Source of the DNA: Tritrichomonas foetus
Taxonomy: Eukaryota > Parabasalia > Tritrichomonadida > Tritrichomonadidae
Direction of reading: 5' to 3'
Length of the DNA stretch: 64,000 nt
Assembly (NCBI GenBank): GCA_001839685.1
Contig: MLAK01000001.1
Location: 163,433-227,432 of the forward strand
Within the stretch, counting starts at the first letter, position 1; each line of letters starts with the position of its first letter. The notes below the pieces were generated by a model. That model was not told the DNA's origin, made no database searches, and was given only the letters and a program-made list of their open reading frames with translations. This document shows positions 18,501 through 26,914 of this stretch, piece by piece. A program made the translations under genes and the position numbers.

Positions 18501-18910
18501 TGAGACATTTTGAGTTCCTTGAAAGTTTCAAAGGTATTGTTGATCGGTTTGAATATGGAAAAGAACTTCATAGACTTATTCTTGCTCAGTTTCTTGTAAA
18601 ATGTGGAAATGTAGCAAATACGACAAGACCGTTTGATGTTGCTTTATTTTTTGGAAAAGCTCTTCTTGAAGAGTATCAAAATCAAACTGACCAAGAAAAA
18701 GAAGTAAATGTCGAGTTAACCAAATTTGGTGATACTGATGGAATGCCACTCTGGGAAATTGAAATTGCATTTTATACTGGAATTGTATCACCGATGTTGA
18801 AACTATTATCGAGAATGACACCCGATTTAAATGATTTTAATATTCAAATGGAAGATAATAAAATGCAATGGGGTGATTATGGAAGGAGACAAACTCAAAA
18901 TCAATCATAA
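15512..18910 (+). CDS. Multi-GAF class I cyclic-nucleotide phosphodiesterase family protein with altered catalytic residues
   Basis: The 1132-residue protein has a basic N-terminus and a short coiled coil (about 45-95). Three to four GAF-like domains follow (roughly 185-330, 340-490, 520-640, 670-810), then a C-terminal HD-type PDEase domain (about 840-1110). Conserved motifs include HNWLHA (residues 888-893, proton-donor His888 and metal ligand His892), CHDVGH (927-932, ligands His928 and Asp929) and TDMVRHFEFLESF. However, the fourth metal ligand, Asp in the family's K-C-x-D-x-(S/A)-N motif, is Asn1033 (KCGNVAN). The invariant purine-binding Gln aligns with Glu1084. The family hydrolyses cAMP or cGMP; this member may be impaired or act as a cyclic-nucleotide-sensing pseudoenzyme. 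GAF domains often bind cyclic nucleotides. Confidence 0.85.
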   Translation: MSASKSRLRTATGGRPHSTLNGEKIKTSHGVRKLKIPSAPIEQLRNVAKTNQETAAYIANLESEREVLFERIQALQEHLIRDQDVIGGLKSKISQLTMGASSFTSTLTTSHPVDYGATSGNASVITPANCVDFLRNRPMILAYFLGFDEDFLDFSCSVNKTVQPLFFGYSSRQLNRIAECFSLFQELSSNIQRLEFIPTCVAKVQKIFMTNSVLNLIRDPKSGKFECLIDGKEMHYEITEQTSSVAHALEKQEVFVQNQNSLSESLHLDVIFNPNCNPSIIIPIGNDATLYIISQKTGKYNSYSPEDQIVAIFLSYLLKPLYNEHLKFLNLMKEVELRRNICTFEKSLLSKSNFSLLLPFLFSVINSYTGANDADIFIVGEDSFYSFDVVEGRLKKKQYPFTGIPKLIVETKKQFVTDRLNSHECKEFDSAIDMWSLNKCYAGFPIIVDNNVVAVLCMIDKIASNSFTGWDIDFLYSISSSLAVVLPQCLESSGENVTNLSMTNLKTFTNLISNISKEKMNEKDALSILSKPLYDLFKFEWFAIYTKNQRDIVKRLVSLHNGENYDKSVLNDESAINIFNLDSLIVASDIIQIVALVKPDIPIAQTMLIAHNEKVAIVAFNICSLDEVHKSLFTASLSIISDAIEIDAMKEEIVDNRNAGTSLRNVLDVTTTAIQSEDPFLSILTMLCDLITMNTFSLFQYDKKSQNYQMFMVGKDTRPVQVSADDSLIDYASGLDEPVLIEKFASSNYGASKILHIFPFFTHVLVVPFDKANNVFAVFVGESITLNYDTLLNYFYPIILCFYKNYVLLNQKAISPYSTSEFFNSKLLDSEISARLFSVTNLTETQCIEVVVKMFQNLDLLAAMQTDSEAIAETALAIRSAYNNLPFHNWLHAIDTTQFVYSCLIRGRMRRYFSPLQMAALLLGSLCHDVGHTGVNTTFHVKTKSNIYFAFGEQSPLERYHATIAAKVLEQSPIFPGIDTASFWKFFINIIVATDMVRHFEFLESFKGIVDRFEYGKELHRLILAQFLVKCGNVANTTRPFDVALFFGKALLEEYQNQTDQEKEVNVELTKFGDTDGMPLWEIEIAFYTGIVSPMLKLLSRMTPDLNDFNIQMEDNKMQWGDYGRRQTQNQS

Positions 18911-19217
18911 TTGCTTCCTTTATTTAAAAAAAATCCCAAAATGTTTGTTTGTTTGTAGTAAATCTGAAAAAAAAAAAAAAAATAATTTAAGAATGAATTT
19001 GTGAATTAATGATATTAAGGAATCGAATTCATTTTGTCATAAGACTGATACTAGTTTCATCTCTTTAACTATATTTTCATCTCTTTCATTACATTTTCAT
19101 GTTTTTCATTATATTTTCATATATTTCATGTAAAATGTGCTGATAAATCATCTTGCCAAATAATTTTCATTTAGCATGTCAGACTGGAGAACGTTTAGAT
19201 GAATTAGTTTGAATTTG
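18911..19217. promoter_or_regulatory. Intergenic region upstream of nucleoplasmin-like gene
   Basis: This gap contains a run of 17 A after the phosphodiesterase stop and repeats of CATTTTCAT/TTTCATTATATTTTCAT (19060-19130). TAAACGTTC lies on the minus strand (19189-19197), 20 bp before the ATG. A two-codon upstream open frame (ATG AAT TAG at 19199) lies between that word and the main start, if transcription begins upstream of it. Confidence 0.35.
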
Positions 19218-19577
19218 ATGGACACAGGTATCGCTTCTTTTGCTTCCGTCGTCATCAACCCAAATGAAATCGTAAAGGTTTCAGTATGCGAATCATTGTG
19301 GTGCATTAGCAGCATTTCACTTGTAATTAAAGATGATTTACCTTCAGAAGGAAGAGTCGTAGTTTATGCAGCGCCGGTGAACGAAGATGGATCATTTGGA
19401 GATAAAATTGCGATTGCCCCACTCAGAGTCAATTCATACGAAGTTGCGTCAGTAGATTTCGAAATTAATTCCACATCACCAATCGTTTTTACAACATCTG
19501 GCGCAAATATTGCTGTTTCAGTTAACGGATTCACAACAACGCCCGCACCTCTCAAAGTTGAAATGATTTCTCAATAA
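19218..19577 (+). CDS. Free-standing nucleoplasmin-like core domain protein
   Basis: The coding region begins at the ATG at 19218; three in-frame codons before it start with TTG. The 119-residue protein is almost entirely beta-strand. It follows the order of the nucleoplasmin-like (NPL) fold: F-A-S-V-V-I-x-P-N-E-x-V-K-V, then a hydrophobic strand ISSISLVIKD, GRVVVYAAPV, IAIAPLRV, a strand ending VDFEI, VFTTSG, and a final VSVNGF equivalent to the family's VHLTGY strand. NPL domains form pentamers that bind histones or precede FKBP peptidyl-prolyl isomerases. Here neither an FKBP domain nor a long acidic tail follows. It could be a minimal histone chaperone. The call rests on pattern matching alone. 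Confidence 0.5.
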   Translation: MDTGIASFASVVINPNEIVKVSVCESLWCISSISLVIKDDLPSEGRVVVYAAPVNEDGSFGDKIAIAPLRVNSYEVASVDFEINSTSPIVFTTSGANIAVSVNGFTTTPAPLKVEMISQ

Positions 19578-20072
19578 ATATATATTATTATTTTATATAT
19601 ATAATTCAATATTTATGTTTATTTTCTATCTTCTGATAATACTGTCTATTGTTGGTGTAAACTTTATCTGATAAAATTGTTGATTTCATTCTTGCCTGCA
19701 TGAATATGAGAATCTTTTTTTATTTGGAATCAAGTTCACTTTCTTCTTTTATAACTCATAATCAGACATTCTCCTCAAAATACATCTAATGATTTTCCTG
19801 AATACATAAAACAAAATTCCACAATTCTTTGTTGACAATGCGTCACATGGAATGGATTGATTGATGTGAAAAAATAATTCAAAATGCTGAAAATGATAAA
19901 CCAACTTTATGAAATAGTAGCTTTAGGTGTATTTCCACTTCCAAATATCAAAGATGAAAGTGAATTTGACACTCAATTGGTAGCAAAAATCAAATCAAGG
20001 TGAAAGAAAAACAATAAAAATAAAAATGCTTTTAGGTTTATTTTTTAACAACATGATTAAATGAGGTCAATT
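19578..20072. other. Convergent intergenic region with a 39-codon open frame
   Basis: AT-rich 3-prime DNA between convergent genes. At 19884-20003 on the + strand an ATG-to-TGA frame of 39 codons has a more protein-like composition (for example EIVALGVFPLPNIKDESEF) than its surroundings. It may be a gene fragment, a microprotein or chance. No hairpin stands out. Confidence 0.35.
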
Positions 20073-23000
20073 TCATTTTACTTGTGTAAGTGTGAAAGGC
20101 GTTTTGCTATCATCAAATTCTTGATCTTGTTGACTGAAACTTGGAATCTTTTTGGGAAGATTCATTAAAAGCTCATCCATAGATTCAACAAACTTGTTAT
20201 CATCTTTTTGTTTTTTGCATATTTCAAAAACACTGTTAATAAACTTTTCAAAATAAGGCTTATCATATTTTATTTGATTAGGATCATACAAATTAACATT
20301 GAATTGTTTTTCTTTAATATGTATTCCAGTTAAAATTTCATAAATTATGGACCATAGCCTGCACGCCAAAAGAGAAAACATTTCATTTGTAAACTCGGGT
20401 ATTTTTGAGTTTTGAATGAATAAAAATTTAAGATTGAAATCATCGGTAACTAAAATTGAATCAGTAGAAATTTCATCTAATGAAGATTTATTTTTCTGGA
20501 ATATTCTTAAAACCCGATAGATTTGAAGAATCCAATTTATTCTCATCGTTTTCTTATAACCAAATGGCTCTTTGTTTTTATGTATTTTACTGATGACATG
20601 TCTTAAAGTACCAATTGGTAAAATATTATAGAAAATGACATTACTTGATTTTACAATGTTATTTTTTTGAGATGATCGTTTTTCAAATTCAACTTGAAGG
20701 AAAAATGGATGATCAAACCAAATTGATTGATTTTCAGATGATTTCAAAACTTGGCATATATAAGGTGTTAATGTCTTATTTTCTTCATATTTAAAGACAA
20801 AGAATGTCTCTGATAATTCTTGTTGTGATAAAGGAAATAGTTTTATAATGTTTTTCTGTCTCTGATCCATTCCATAAATGTTTTCAAAATGAATTGTCGT
20901 ATGATTTGTAGTGTTAAACCATGAAAGAAACGCAGCACAAGTTATGGCAGTAATTGCAGTAGCTTCAATAAATTCTTGTTGATTAAATTCGTATTTAGCA
21001 GAATAATTTAATTCAGCTTTTGAAGAAATTTTACCACGATTAGGCATAATTTTTCGAATTAATGCCATACTTGTTGAATAAACATATTTTTGAGAATATT
21101 TTGGTTTTGCTTCAAATCCATATCGTTGTTTCATAACAAGAATATCTTTTTTATTTAAGAAAAGTGTATTTGGAGATTTCAGTAAAAGTTTGAAAAATTC
21201 GTCGAATACTTTAATGTTTGTATGATCATTTATTTCAATGATCATTGATATCAATTTCTCTTTAAGAATGCAAGAAACAGAAATGTGCGTAATTTTTTGT
21301 GATGTTTCTTCATAATAAGGTAAAATAACAGAAATTGATGGTGATGTAAAGCCAAAGTTCTCATCAAGGAAGGCATGACTTTCTTCATTATCTTCAAGTA
21401 AATAAATACCTAGTGCTTGTAAATAATACTTACCTGAAGTATTACAATAGTTAATTTTAATTAGTTCATTAATTTCCATTTTAGTATTGGTATCAAATTG
21501 TTTGAGTGTTTTCCCCTTGAATTCTGATTGTTTACCGAATCCATTTTCTTCAATAAACGGTTCTAAATTCGTGGGCAGTTCATTAATTTCAATTTGATTG
21601 CCTGGTAAAAGTTTTATTGGTGAAAATACTTTATTTGTATCGATATTTTGAAGGATTTTATCAGAGCCCATCTCTGGAAATACAATTGGAGAAATTTCCA
21701 GATTTCCAATATCAGCGAAGGCAGACTCTCCGATATGGACTACTGATGAAGGAAGCTTTACATTATTAAATGAAGATTGAAAAAATGCGTTTTTACCTAT
21801 TGATACTAATTTATTTGATAATGAAAAATCTACATTTGCAAGGCTTGAACACATGTAAAAGCAATTGTCAGGAATAGCAATAACATTTGGTGGAATCGTA
21901 AAGCTAGAAAGAAAGGTTCCTTGAAATGCTTTTTCGCCAATAAATGAAATGGATGAAATATCTTCAAATTCGACATTTTCTAAATTAGGACAATCACAAA
22001 ACATTCCTTCAGAAATTGAAGTGATATTCTTGGGAATTTTAATTGACGTCAAGAAAGTAGTAGAAAATGCATATGCACCAATAAATTTTACACTTGATGG
22101 GATTTCAAATTCGCTTATTTCACTCTTTGTAAATGCAAATGATTCAATAATTTCCAATTGTGATGGTTTTTTTAAGATGATTATTTTATTTTCTTTTTCG
22201 TAATCGTCCATTTCTTCTTCTTCTTCTTCTTCTTCTACTTCTTCTTCTTCTTTTTCTTCTTCTTCCTCTTCCTCTTCATTATTATCATTTTTCCTGTTAT
22301 AAAAGTAAGAACCAAGTTTTTTAATTGTTTTTGGAATTGTTAGTGTTTGAAGTTCAACTTCATAAAATGCATAATCATCAATTATTTCAACATTTGTGAA
22401 CGCCAAATTAATCTTTTTGAGTTTCGTACAAGCAAAGCTAAATCTTCCAATTCTATGAATTTCTTTTGGCAATATTATTTGTTTGAGAGAAGAAGAAATA
22501 AAGCAATAATCAGGTATTTCTGTAATATATGTGCACTTTAAATTTAATTTCTGAAGATTTTGGCAATGGGCAAAGCTGTAAAGGTTAAATCTTGATACTA
22601 TACTATCTTGGTTAAATCGGACAGTTCTGATATTTGATTGGTTAAAAGCAAATCTACCAATTTCACTGATTTTGGAGGGAATTTTTACCACTTCTGCATT
22701 GGAAAATACAGTTAGAAAAATGGATTCGTAATTTGTTTCATAAAAATCGTCATCTACATTATCGTTTTCCGGATGACAATATGAAATATTTTCGATCACT
22801 TCTGGATGGGCCTTAATGTACTTGATCTCACATTCGTGTTCATCATCATCATTTACTTGATAATCCAAAACCGTTTTTATAATATTTCTTTTCTCATCAT
22901 ATTCAATATTATTTGGATCAGCAATTTCTTCTTCATTATATAGGAACCGAGAACGCGATGAATTAATTTTCACAATGTTATTAACACTTGAAAATGCTCC

Positions 23001-25127
23001 TCGAAGAATACAATAAAATTTACCTCTACAATCAATATATTTTAATTTGTTGTCGTCTTGAAATAGGCCATCGGGAAGAAAACCAATATCTTTTGAAAGA
23101 GTTACATTTTCCAGTTTCTGACAACCAGCAAAAGCAAAATTTCCAAGATAAGTAAGTGAATCATGAAATTCCAATTTTGTAATAGCTGTATTAAAAAAAG
23201 CATAGGGCATAATTGCTTTGAGTTGTGTGAGCTTAGAAAAATCTATGTCCGAAAGGGTCTCACAATTACTAAAAGCATAAGAGCCAATAACTTCAATAAA
23301 AGGAGGAAATTTAATGCTGTTCAGCTTTTTGCATTTTGAAAATGCAAATCCATCAATTTCTATCGGCCCTCCTTGAGGAAATTCTAGTTTTTTAATGGAA
23401 ATTCCTTCAAATGCATGATTTTTAATTTTTTTGAGTTTTGAACATTTCAAAAAATTGATTTTTTTAAAACGTGAGCAATTATAAAAGGCACGTGGCTCAA
23501 TTGAATGCAATTGCGATGAATCTTCAAAAACTACTTCTGATAATTTTGTGCAATTTTCAAAAGCAGATTGCCCAATTCGTATGACTGTGTTTGGGATTTG
23601 CACAGAAAAAACATCACGAGGACAGAAAATTAAAGTTGTTTGATTTTTATCATATAAAATGCCATTAGTATCAATCATAAAGTATGGATTATTTAAAGAA
23701 ACTTGGATTTTGTTTACATTTGCTCCATTTAAGAATGCAATATTATATCTTGATGTATATTTTGTAAACTTTACAGAAGTTTTGCCATAAAAAGTTGTAA
23801 TTATGGGATCAATTTGAATTTGAGAAGTGAAATTTACTTTTGAATTTCGGAAATATTTCAAAACATTAGTTCGATATGATGCCACATGTGGTTGGGCAAA
23901 ATCATAAACTAAATTGCCGGAGTGTTCGTCATATTTTTTGAATTCTTCAAGTGGCGCATTTGATAAAACCGCTGAAGGTAGTGCAAATTTAACTGGTTCT
24001 TCATTATTGTCTTCATTGGTAGATTTTTTAATTGCAGAATTATTTGGCATTTTAACAAGTGGCTTAATGAGCATTAATTGGTTAATAAAAGAAAGAGGAA
24101 ATGAAAATTTTTCAAAATGAGTTGTCAATTTTGATGACCCTATTAAAGAAGTGAAAAACAAATGGGAAAACTCTGCAAATTTATGCGAATCTGATTCATT
24201 AATTCCATATGATTCACGTAATCGAATAGAAATTATTTCGAGCGGTCGACTAATTAGACAATTCATTCGAATATTTTTTATGCCTGCGACAAATAAATCA
24301 TGACAGGAAACTTGGTAGCCCCATAGAAGTGCTGTATAAGAAGTTAAAGGGATTGTGGATTCAATGAACGAATAATTCATGTAATAAAAATCTTGATTAG
24401 AGTTTTCTGGTAAAGGCAAATCAAGGGGTAATGATTTAAAGTTCATTCCTATCTCTTCAAAAAGAAAGTATGAAATTGCTGTATGTGGACCGAATAACCC
24501 GAGACTTCGATAATATTTTAGAACAACTTGAATAAAGTGATGTAAAATTTTGAATTCTTTAAAGTTGTTGAGCAATGATCTTCTAATATATTGAATGAAT
24601 TTCATTGTGTAATCAAAATAGAAAAATGGGTCTCTGACTCTACCGTTATCAGTGAAAGTTAATAAAAATCGATTGAATGCCAAATGTGGATATTTCTTTA
24701 ACTCAAACTGACTGATTTTTTCATATACTTGAGTAAGATTCAGATCCATCAGATAATCGGATTCAGTTAACGCAAATTGAATGTATAAATCTATATCAGA
24801 ATCAAGTGTAAATTTGGTGCAATCAACTTTCGAAAAAATATCCGGCACAGTGTTGTTGACTGAACATGTGATCACATCAATCGATTTTGTGATTTCAATA
24901 TTTGTAGTACCGAAATCATTGCATTTAACCACAATATATTCGTTTGTAAGATCAGGATCGAATAAAACTGGAACGTCAACTTTCGATAAAAATGGTTCAT
25001 CATGTAATGAATGTGGAGTGCATTCAATGCAAATATTTTCACTCTGTGAATAACAAGCGACTAATTGAATCGAGAGTTCGATGATTGGTTCATCACTAAC
25101 GATGAAAAGGGTGATTTTCGAATCCAT
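20073..25127 (-). CDS. LRR_5 (BspA-like) repeat protein with C-terminal kinase-like domain
   Basis: The 1684-residue protein starts with a helical region of unknown type (about 1-450). A long array of LRR_5/BspA-type repeats spans about 480-1140, with the pattern I-G-x-x-A-F-x-x-C-x-x-L-x-x-I-x-[FI]-P. The array is split by a poly-Glu insertion of about 30 residues (949-980). The last 180 residues resemble the C-lobe of a protein kinase: PIGTLRHVISK, a helix, then TDSILVTDDFNLKFLFI where kinases have N-[IL]-L-[LV]-(T/D)-x-x-x-x-x-K-[IL]-x-D-F-G, then LWSIIYEILTG. HRD and DFG are missing, so it is a pseudokinase at best. No signal peptide or membrane span is evident, so this LRR protein appears intracellular. 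LRR-kinase-like fusions are expanded in trichomonads. Confidence 0.75.
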   Translation of the reverse strand: MDSKITLFIVSDEPIIELSIQLVACYSQSENICIECTPHSLHDEPFLSKVDVPVLFDPDLTNEYIVVKCNDFGTTNIEITKSIDVITCSVNNTVPDIFSKVDCTKFTLDSDIDLYIQFALTESDYLMDLNLTQVYEKISQFELKKYPHLAFNRFLLTFTDNGRVRDPFFYFDYTMKFIQYIRRSLLNNFKEFKILHHFIQVVLKYYRSLGLFGPHTAISYFLFEEIGMNFKSLPLDLPLPENSNQDFYYMNYSFIESTIPLTSYTALLWGYQVSCHDLFVAGIKNIRMNCLISRPLEIISIRLRESYGINESDSHKFAEFSHLFFTSLIGSSKLTTHFEKFSFPLSFINQLMLIKPLVKMPNNSAIKKSTNEDNNEEPVKFALPSAVLSNAPLEEFKKYDEHSGNLVYDFAQPHVASYRTNVLKYFRNSKVNFTSQIQIDPIITTFYGKTSVKFTKYTSRYNIAFLNGANVNKIQVSLNNPYFMIDTNGILYDKNQTTLIFCPRDVFSVQIPNTVIRIGQSAFENCTKLSEVVFEDSSQLHSIEPRAFYNCSRFKKINFLKCSKLKKIKNHAFEGISIKKLEFPQGGPIEIDGFAFSKCKKLNSIKFPPFIEVIGSYAFSNCETLSDIDFSKLTQLKAIMPYAFFNTAITKLEFHDSLTYLGNFAFAGCQKLENVTLSKDIGFLPDGLFQDDNKLKYIDCRGKFYCILRGAFSSVNNIVKINSSRSRFLYNEEEIADPNNIEYDEKRNIIKTVLDYQVNDDDEHECEIKYIKAHPEVIENISYCHPENDNVDDDFYETNYESIFLTVFSNAEVVKIPSKISEIGRFAFNQSNIRTVRFNQDSIVSRFNLYSFAHCQNLQKLNLKCTYITEIPDYCFISSSLKQIILPKEIHRIGRFSFACTKLKKINLAFTNVEIIDDYAFYEVELQTLTIPKTIKKLGSYFYNRKNDNNEEEEEEEEKEEEEVEEEEEEEEMDDYEKENKIIILKKPSQLEIIESFAFTKSEISEFEIPSSVKFIGAYAFSTTFLTSIKIPKNITSISEGMFCDCPNLENVEFEDISSISFIGEKAFQGTFLSSFTIPPNVIAIPDNCFYMCSSLANVDFSLSNKLVSIGKNAFFQSSFNNVKLPSSVVHIGESAFADIGNLEISPIVFPEMGSDKILQNIDTNKVFSPIKLLPGNQIEINELPTNLEPFIEENGFGKQSEFKGKTLKQFDTNTKMEINELIKINYCNTSGKYYLQALGIYLLEDNEESHAFLDENFGFTSPSISVILPYYEETSQKITHISVSCILKEKLISMIIEINDHTNIKVFDEFFKLLLKSPNTLFLNKKDILVMKQRYGFEAKPKYSQKYVYSTSMALIRKIMPNRGKISSKAELNYSAKYEFNQQEFIEATAITAITCAAFLSWFNTTNHTTIHFENIYGMDQRQKNIIKLFPLSQQELSETFFVFKYEENKTLTPYICQVLKSSENQSIWFDHPFFLQVEFEKRSSQKNNIVKSSNVIFYNILPIGTLRHVISKIHKNKEPFGYKKTMRINWILQIYRVLRIFQKNKSSLDEISTDSILVTDDFNLKFLFIQNSKIPEFTNEMFSLLACRLWSIIYEILTGIHIKEKQFNVNLYDPNQIKYDKPYFEKFINSVFEICKKQKDDNKFVESMDELLMNLPKKIPSFSQQDQEFDDSKTPFTLTQVK

Positions 25128-25233
25128 GCCTTATTTTTGGATTTAAATGTATATACGGCTTCTCACCTTGAAAAAGTTGCCATCAACACATTTCAAAAAA
25201 ATATTTCACAAATTATGTGGTGACCGTTTAGAC
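25128..25233. promoter_or_regulatory. Very short divergent promoter
   Basis: Only 106 bp (19 bp if the upper in-frame ATG at 25147 is used) separate the divergent starts. The minus-strand word TAAACGGTC lies at 25222-25230, ending 3 bp before the preferred rightward start. Two genes must share or interleave their promoter elements here. Confidence 0.45.
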
Positions 25234-26784
25234 ATGACTCTTCCTTATAAAACTTTATTAAATGATAATCATCATAATTTAGAATTTCTCTTGCATCAAA
25301 ACGATTGCTCAAATGATAATAAAAGTACTGTATTATGGAATGATCTTTTTGATAGTATTCGTGATTTATGGGATAAAGATGACAACAGAAGTAATTCTGA
25401 AGAACTTACAAGACATTTGGAAACATTAAGTGATTTTTTAATTTATCGTGAAAAGCCACCAAATGAAATCATTGACAAATTATGTTTGAGCGGCCTTTTG
25501 GTTGATATTTTCCAGAGTTTAAAGTCTGATGGTTATAGAGACATTGCTTTAAATATCATTTGTCAGATCATGTCTCATTATCCAGATAGCATTAATGTTT
25601 TTTTACAAAGGGATTTATCTGAAGCTATTCACAGATTTTTTTGTTCTACAAGCACAACACCTAAAATGAAAGCTTTTGCACCATTTTACATCGTTAAATA
25701 TCTTCAATGTATTGCTAAATCAGAAAATGTACTTACAAAAGTTGACTTTTTCTCTTTTTTCTTTAATATAAATGCAACTAATAACAACTATTTCATGTTA
25801 ATATTTCAAATAATCGATAATATTTTCCAACAAGAACAAGAAGATAGTATTTACCAAGATATTATTTATCAAACTGAAATCAAAATATATTCTATTCTTT
25901 CATACCTCGCTATTCACCTTGAAAGAACACTTACCGAGAACGAAAATGCCAAAAACAGCCAAAATAATGCTAATTTTGTTAATAATTCTAGAAGCAATAG
26001 TAATAATTTAAATAAGATACAGCAAATATTTGAGTTATATGAACATGCATTTGAGATTAACAGGGAGCATGCTTTTACAAAGCTGAGTAAATGCTTACTT
26101 AGAATTTGGCAAAGAACAACAAAATTGCAGAGTTTTTTCTTTAGTCAATCAATTATTTTACCTTTATGCAAAGTTATTAACAATCAAAATCCAGAAAGTG
26201 CACAATTAGATACATTGAATATACTTTCAGAAATTTATGATGTCTTTAATGAGTTCTCTTCAAGTCTCAATGGCGAATCTTTAGCTGAAATTGCTGATAA
26301 AGCATATGGGAAAATGATTTGTAATAATCAATATGAAAAAACAACATCTTATGCTTTTATAGTTCTTGGTAAAAAAATGTTAGTAGATAATACTATTCCA
26401 GAAAATATTGATGTGAAAATGTTAATCAGTCTTTGTGGAATTCTACTTTCTGGTTCCCAGTATGATTCGAAAAATGCTGCTGCATTTTTAGTTTATGTTT
26501 TTTTGGAAATTGCAGGAATATCATTGTTTATTACTCATGATCTATTGAGCGTCATTGAAGATGCCTTAGATGTTGCTATGTCAGGATCTCCATTAATTAT
26601 TGGTCATTGTATAAAAGTTACAGAGCTAATCTTTTCTTGGCTTGATATCAATGACAAAAACAATGAATATGGAAGTTTGAGAGAATTGTTAAATAACAAT
26701 ACCTATCAATTAAAAGAAAGCTTCGGTGAATATTCTGATCATCTTGATCATATATTTGAAAAATACATTAAAGAATACTTTTAA
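25234..26784 (+). CDS. Armadillo/HEAT-like helical repeat protein
   Basis: I prefer the ATG at 25234 (MTLPYKTLLNDNHHNLEFLL, 516 residues). An in-frame ATG at 25147 adds 29 residues, would put the start only 19 bp from the divergent gene, and gives an uncharacteristic basic N-terminus. The protein is almost wholly alpha-helical with irregular ARM/HEAT-like helix pairs (for example SGLLVDIFQSLKSDGYRDIALNIICQIM) and an Asn-rich linker near residue 245. No catalytic motif is seen. It resembles in size and texture the gene at 58491; both may belong to one ARM-repeat family. The role is probably protein binding. Confidence 0.65.
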   Translation: MTLPYKTLLNDNHHNLEFLLHQNDCSNDNKSTVLWNDLFDSIRDLWDKDDNRSNSEELTRHLETLSDFLIYREKPPNEIIDKLCLSGLLVDIFQSLKSDGYRDIALNIICQIMSHYPDSINVFLQRDLSEAIHRFFCSTSTTPKMKAFAPFYIVKYLQCIAKSENVLTKVDFFSFFFNINATNNNYFMLIFQIIDNIFQQEQEDSIYQDIIYQTEIKIYSILSYLAIHLERTLTENENAKNSQNNANFVNNSRSNSNNLNKIQQIFELYEHAFEINREHAFTKLSKCLLRIWQRTTKLQSFFFSQSIILPLCKVINNQNPESAQLDTLNILSEIYDVFNEFSSSLNGESLAEIADKAYGKMICNNQYEKTTSYAFIVLGKKMLVDNTIPENIDVKMLISLCGILLSGSQYDSKNAAAFLVYVFLEIAGISLFITHDLLSVIEDALDVAMSGSPLIIGHCIKVTELIFSWLDINDKNNEYGSLRELLNNNTYQLKESFGEYSDHLDHIFEKYIKEYF

Positions 26785-26914
26785 GTCAATGAAATTAGAT
26801 AATTTGTATGTTAATATGAAATAAAAAATAATTAAAACAGTTAAATAATATGATTAAAAATCATGAAATATTTAATAAAAAAAAGATTCAAACAAATATT
26901 AATTAGTAGTAATA
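26785..26914. terminator. Convergent 3-prime region
   Basis: Two genes end tail to tail within 130 bp of A-rich sequence. It holds AATAAAAAATAATTAAAA (26819-26836) and similar words on both strands that would suit polyadenylation. This is inferred from composition and position. Confidence 0.3.
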
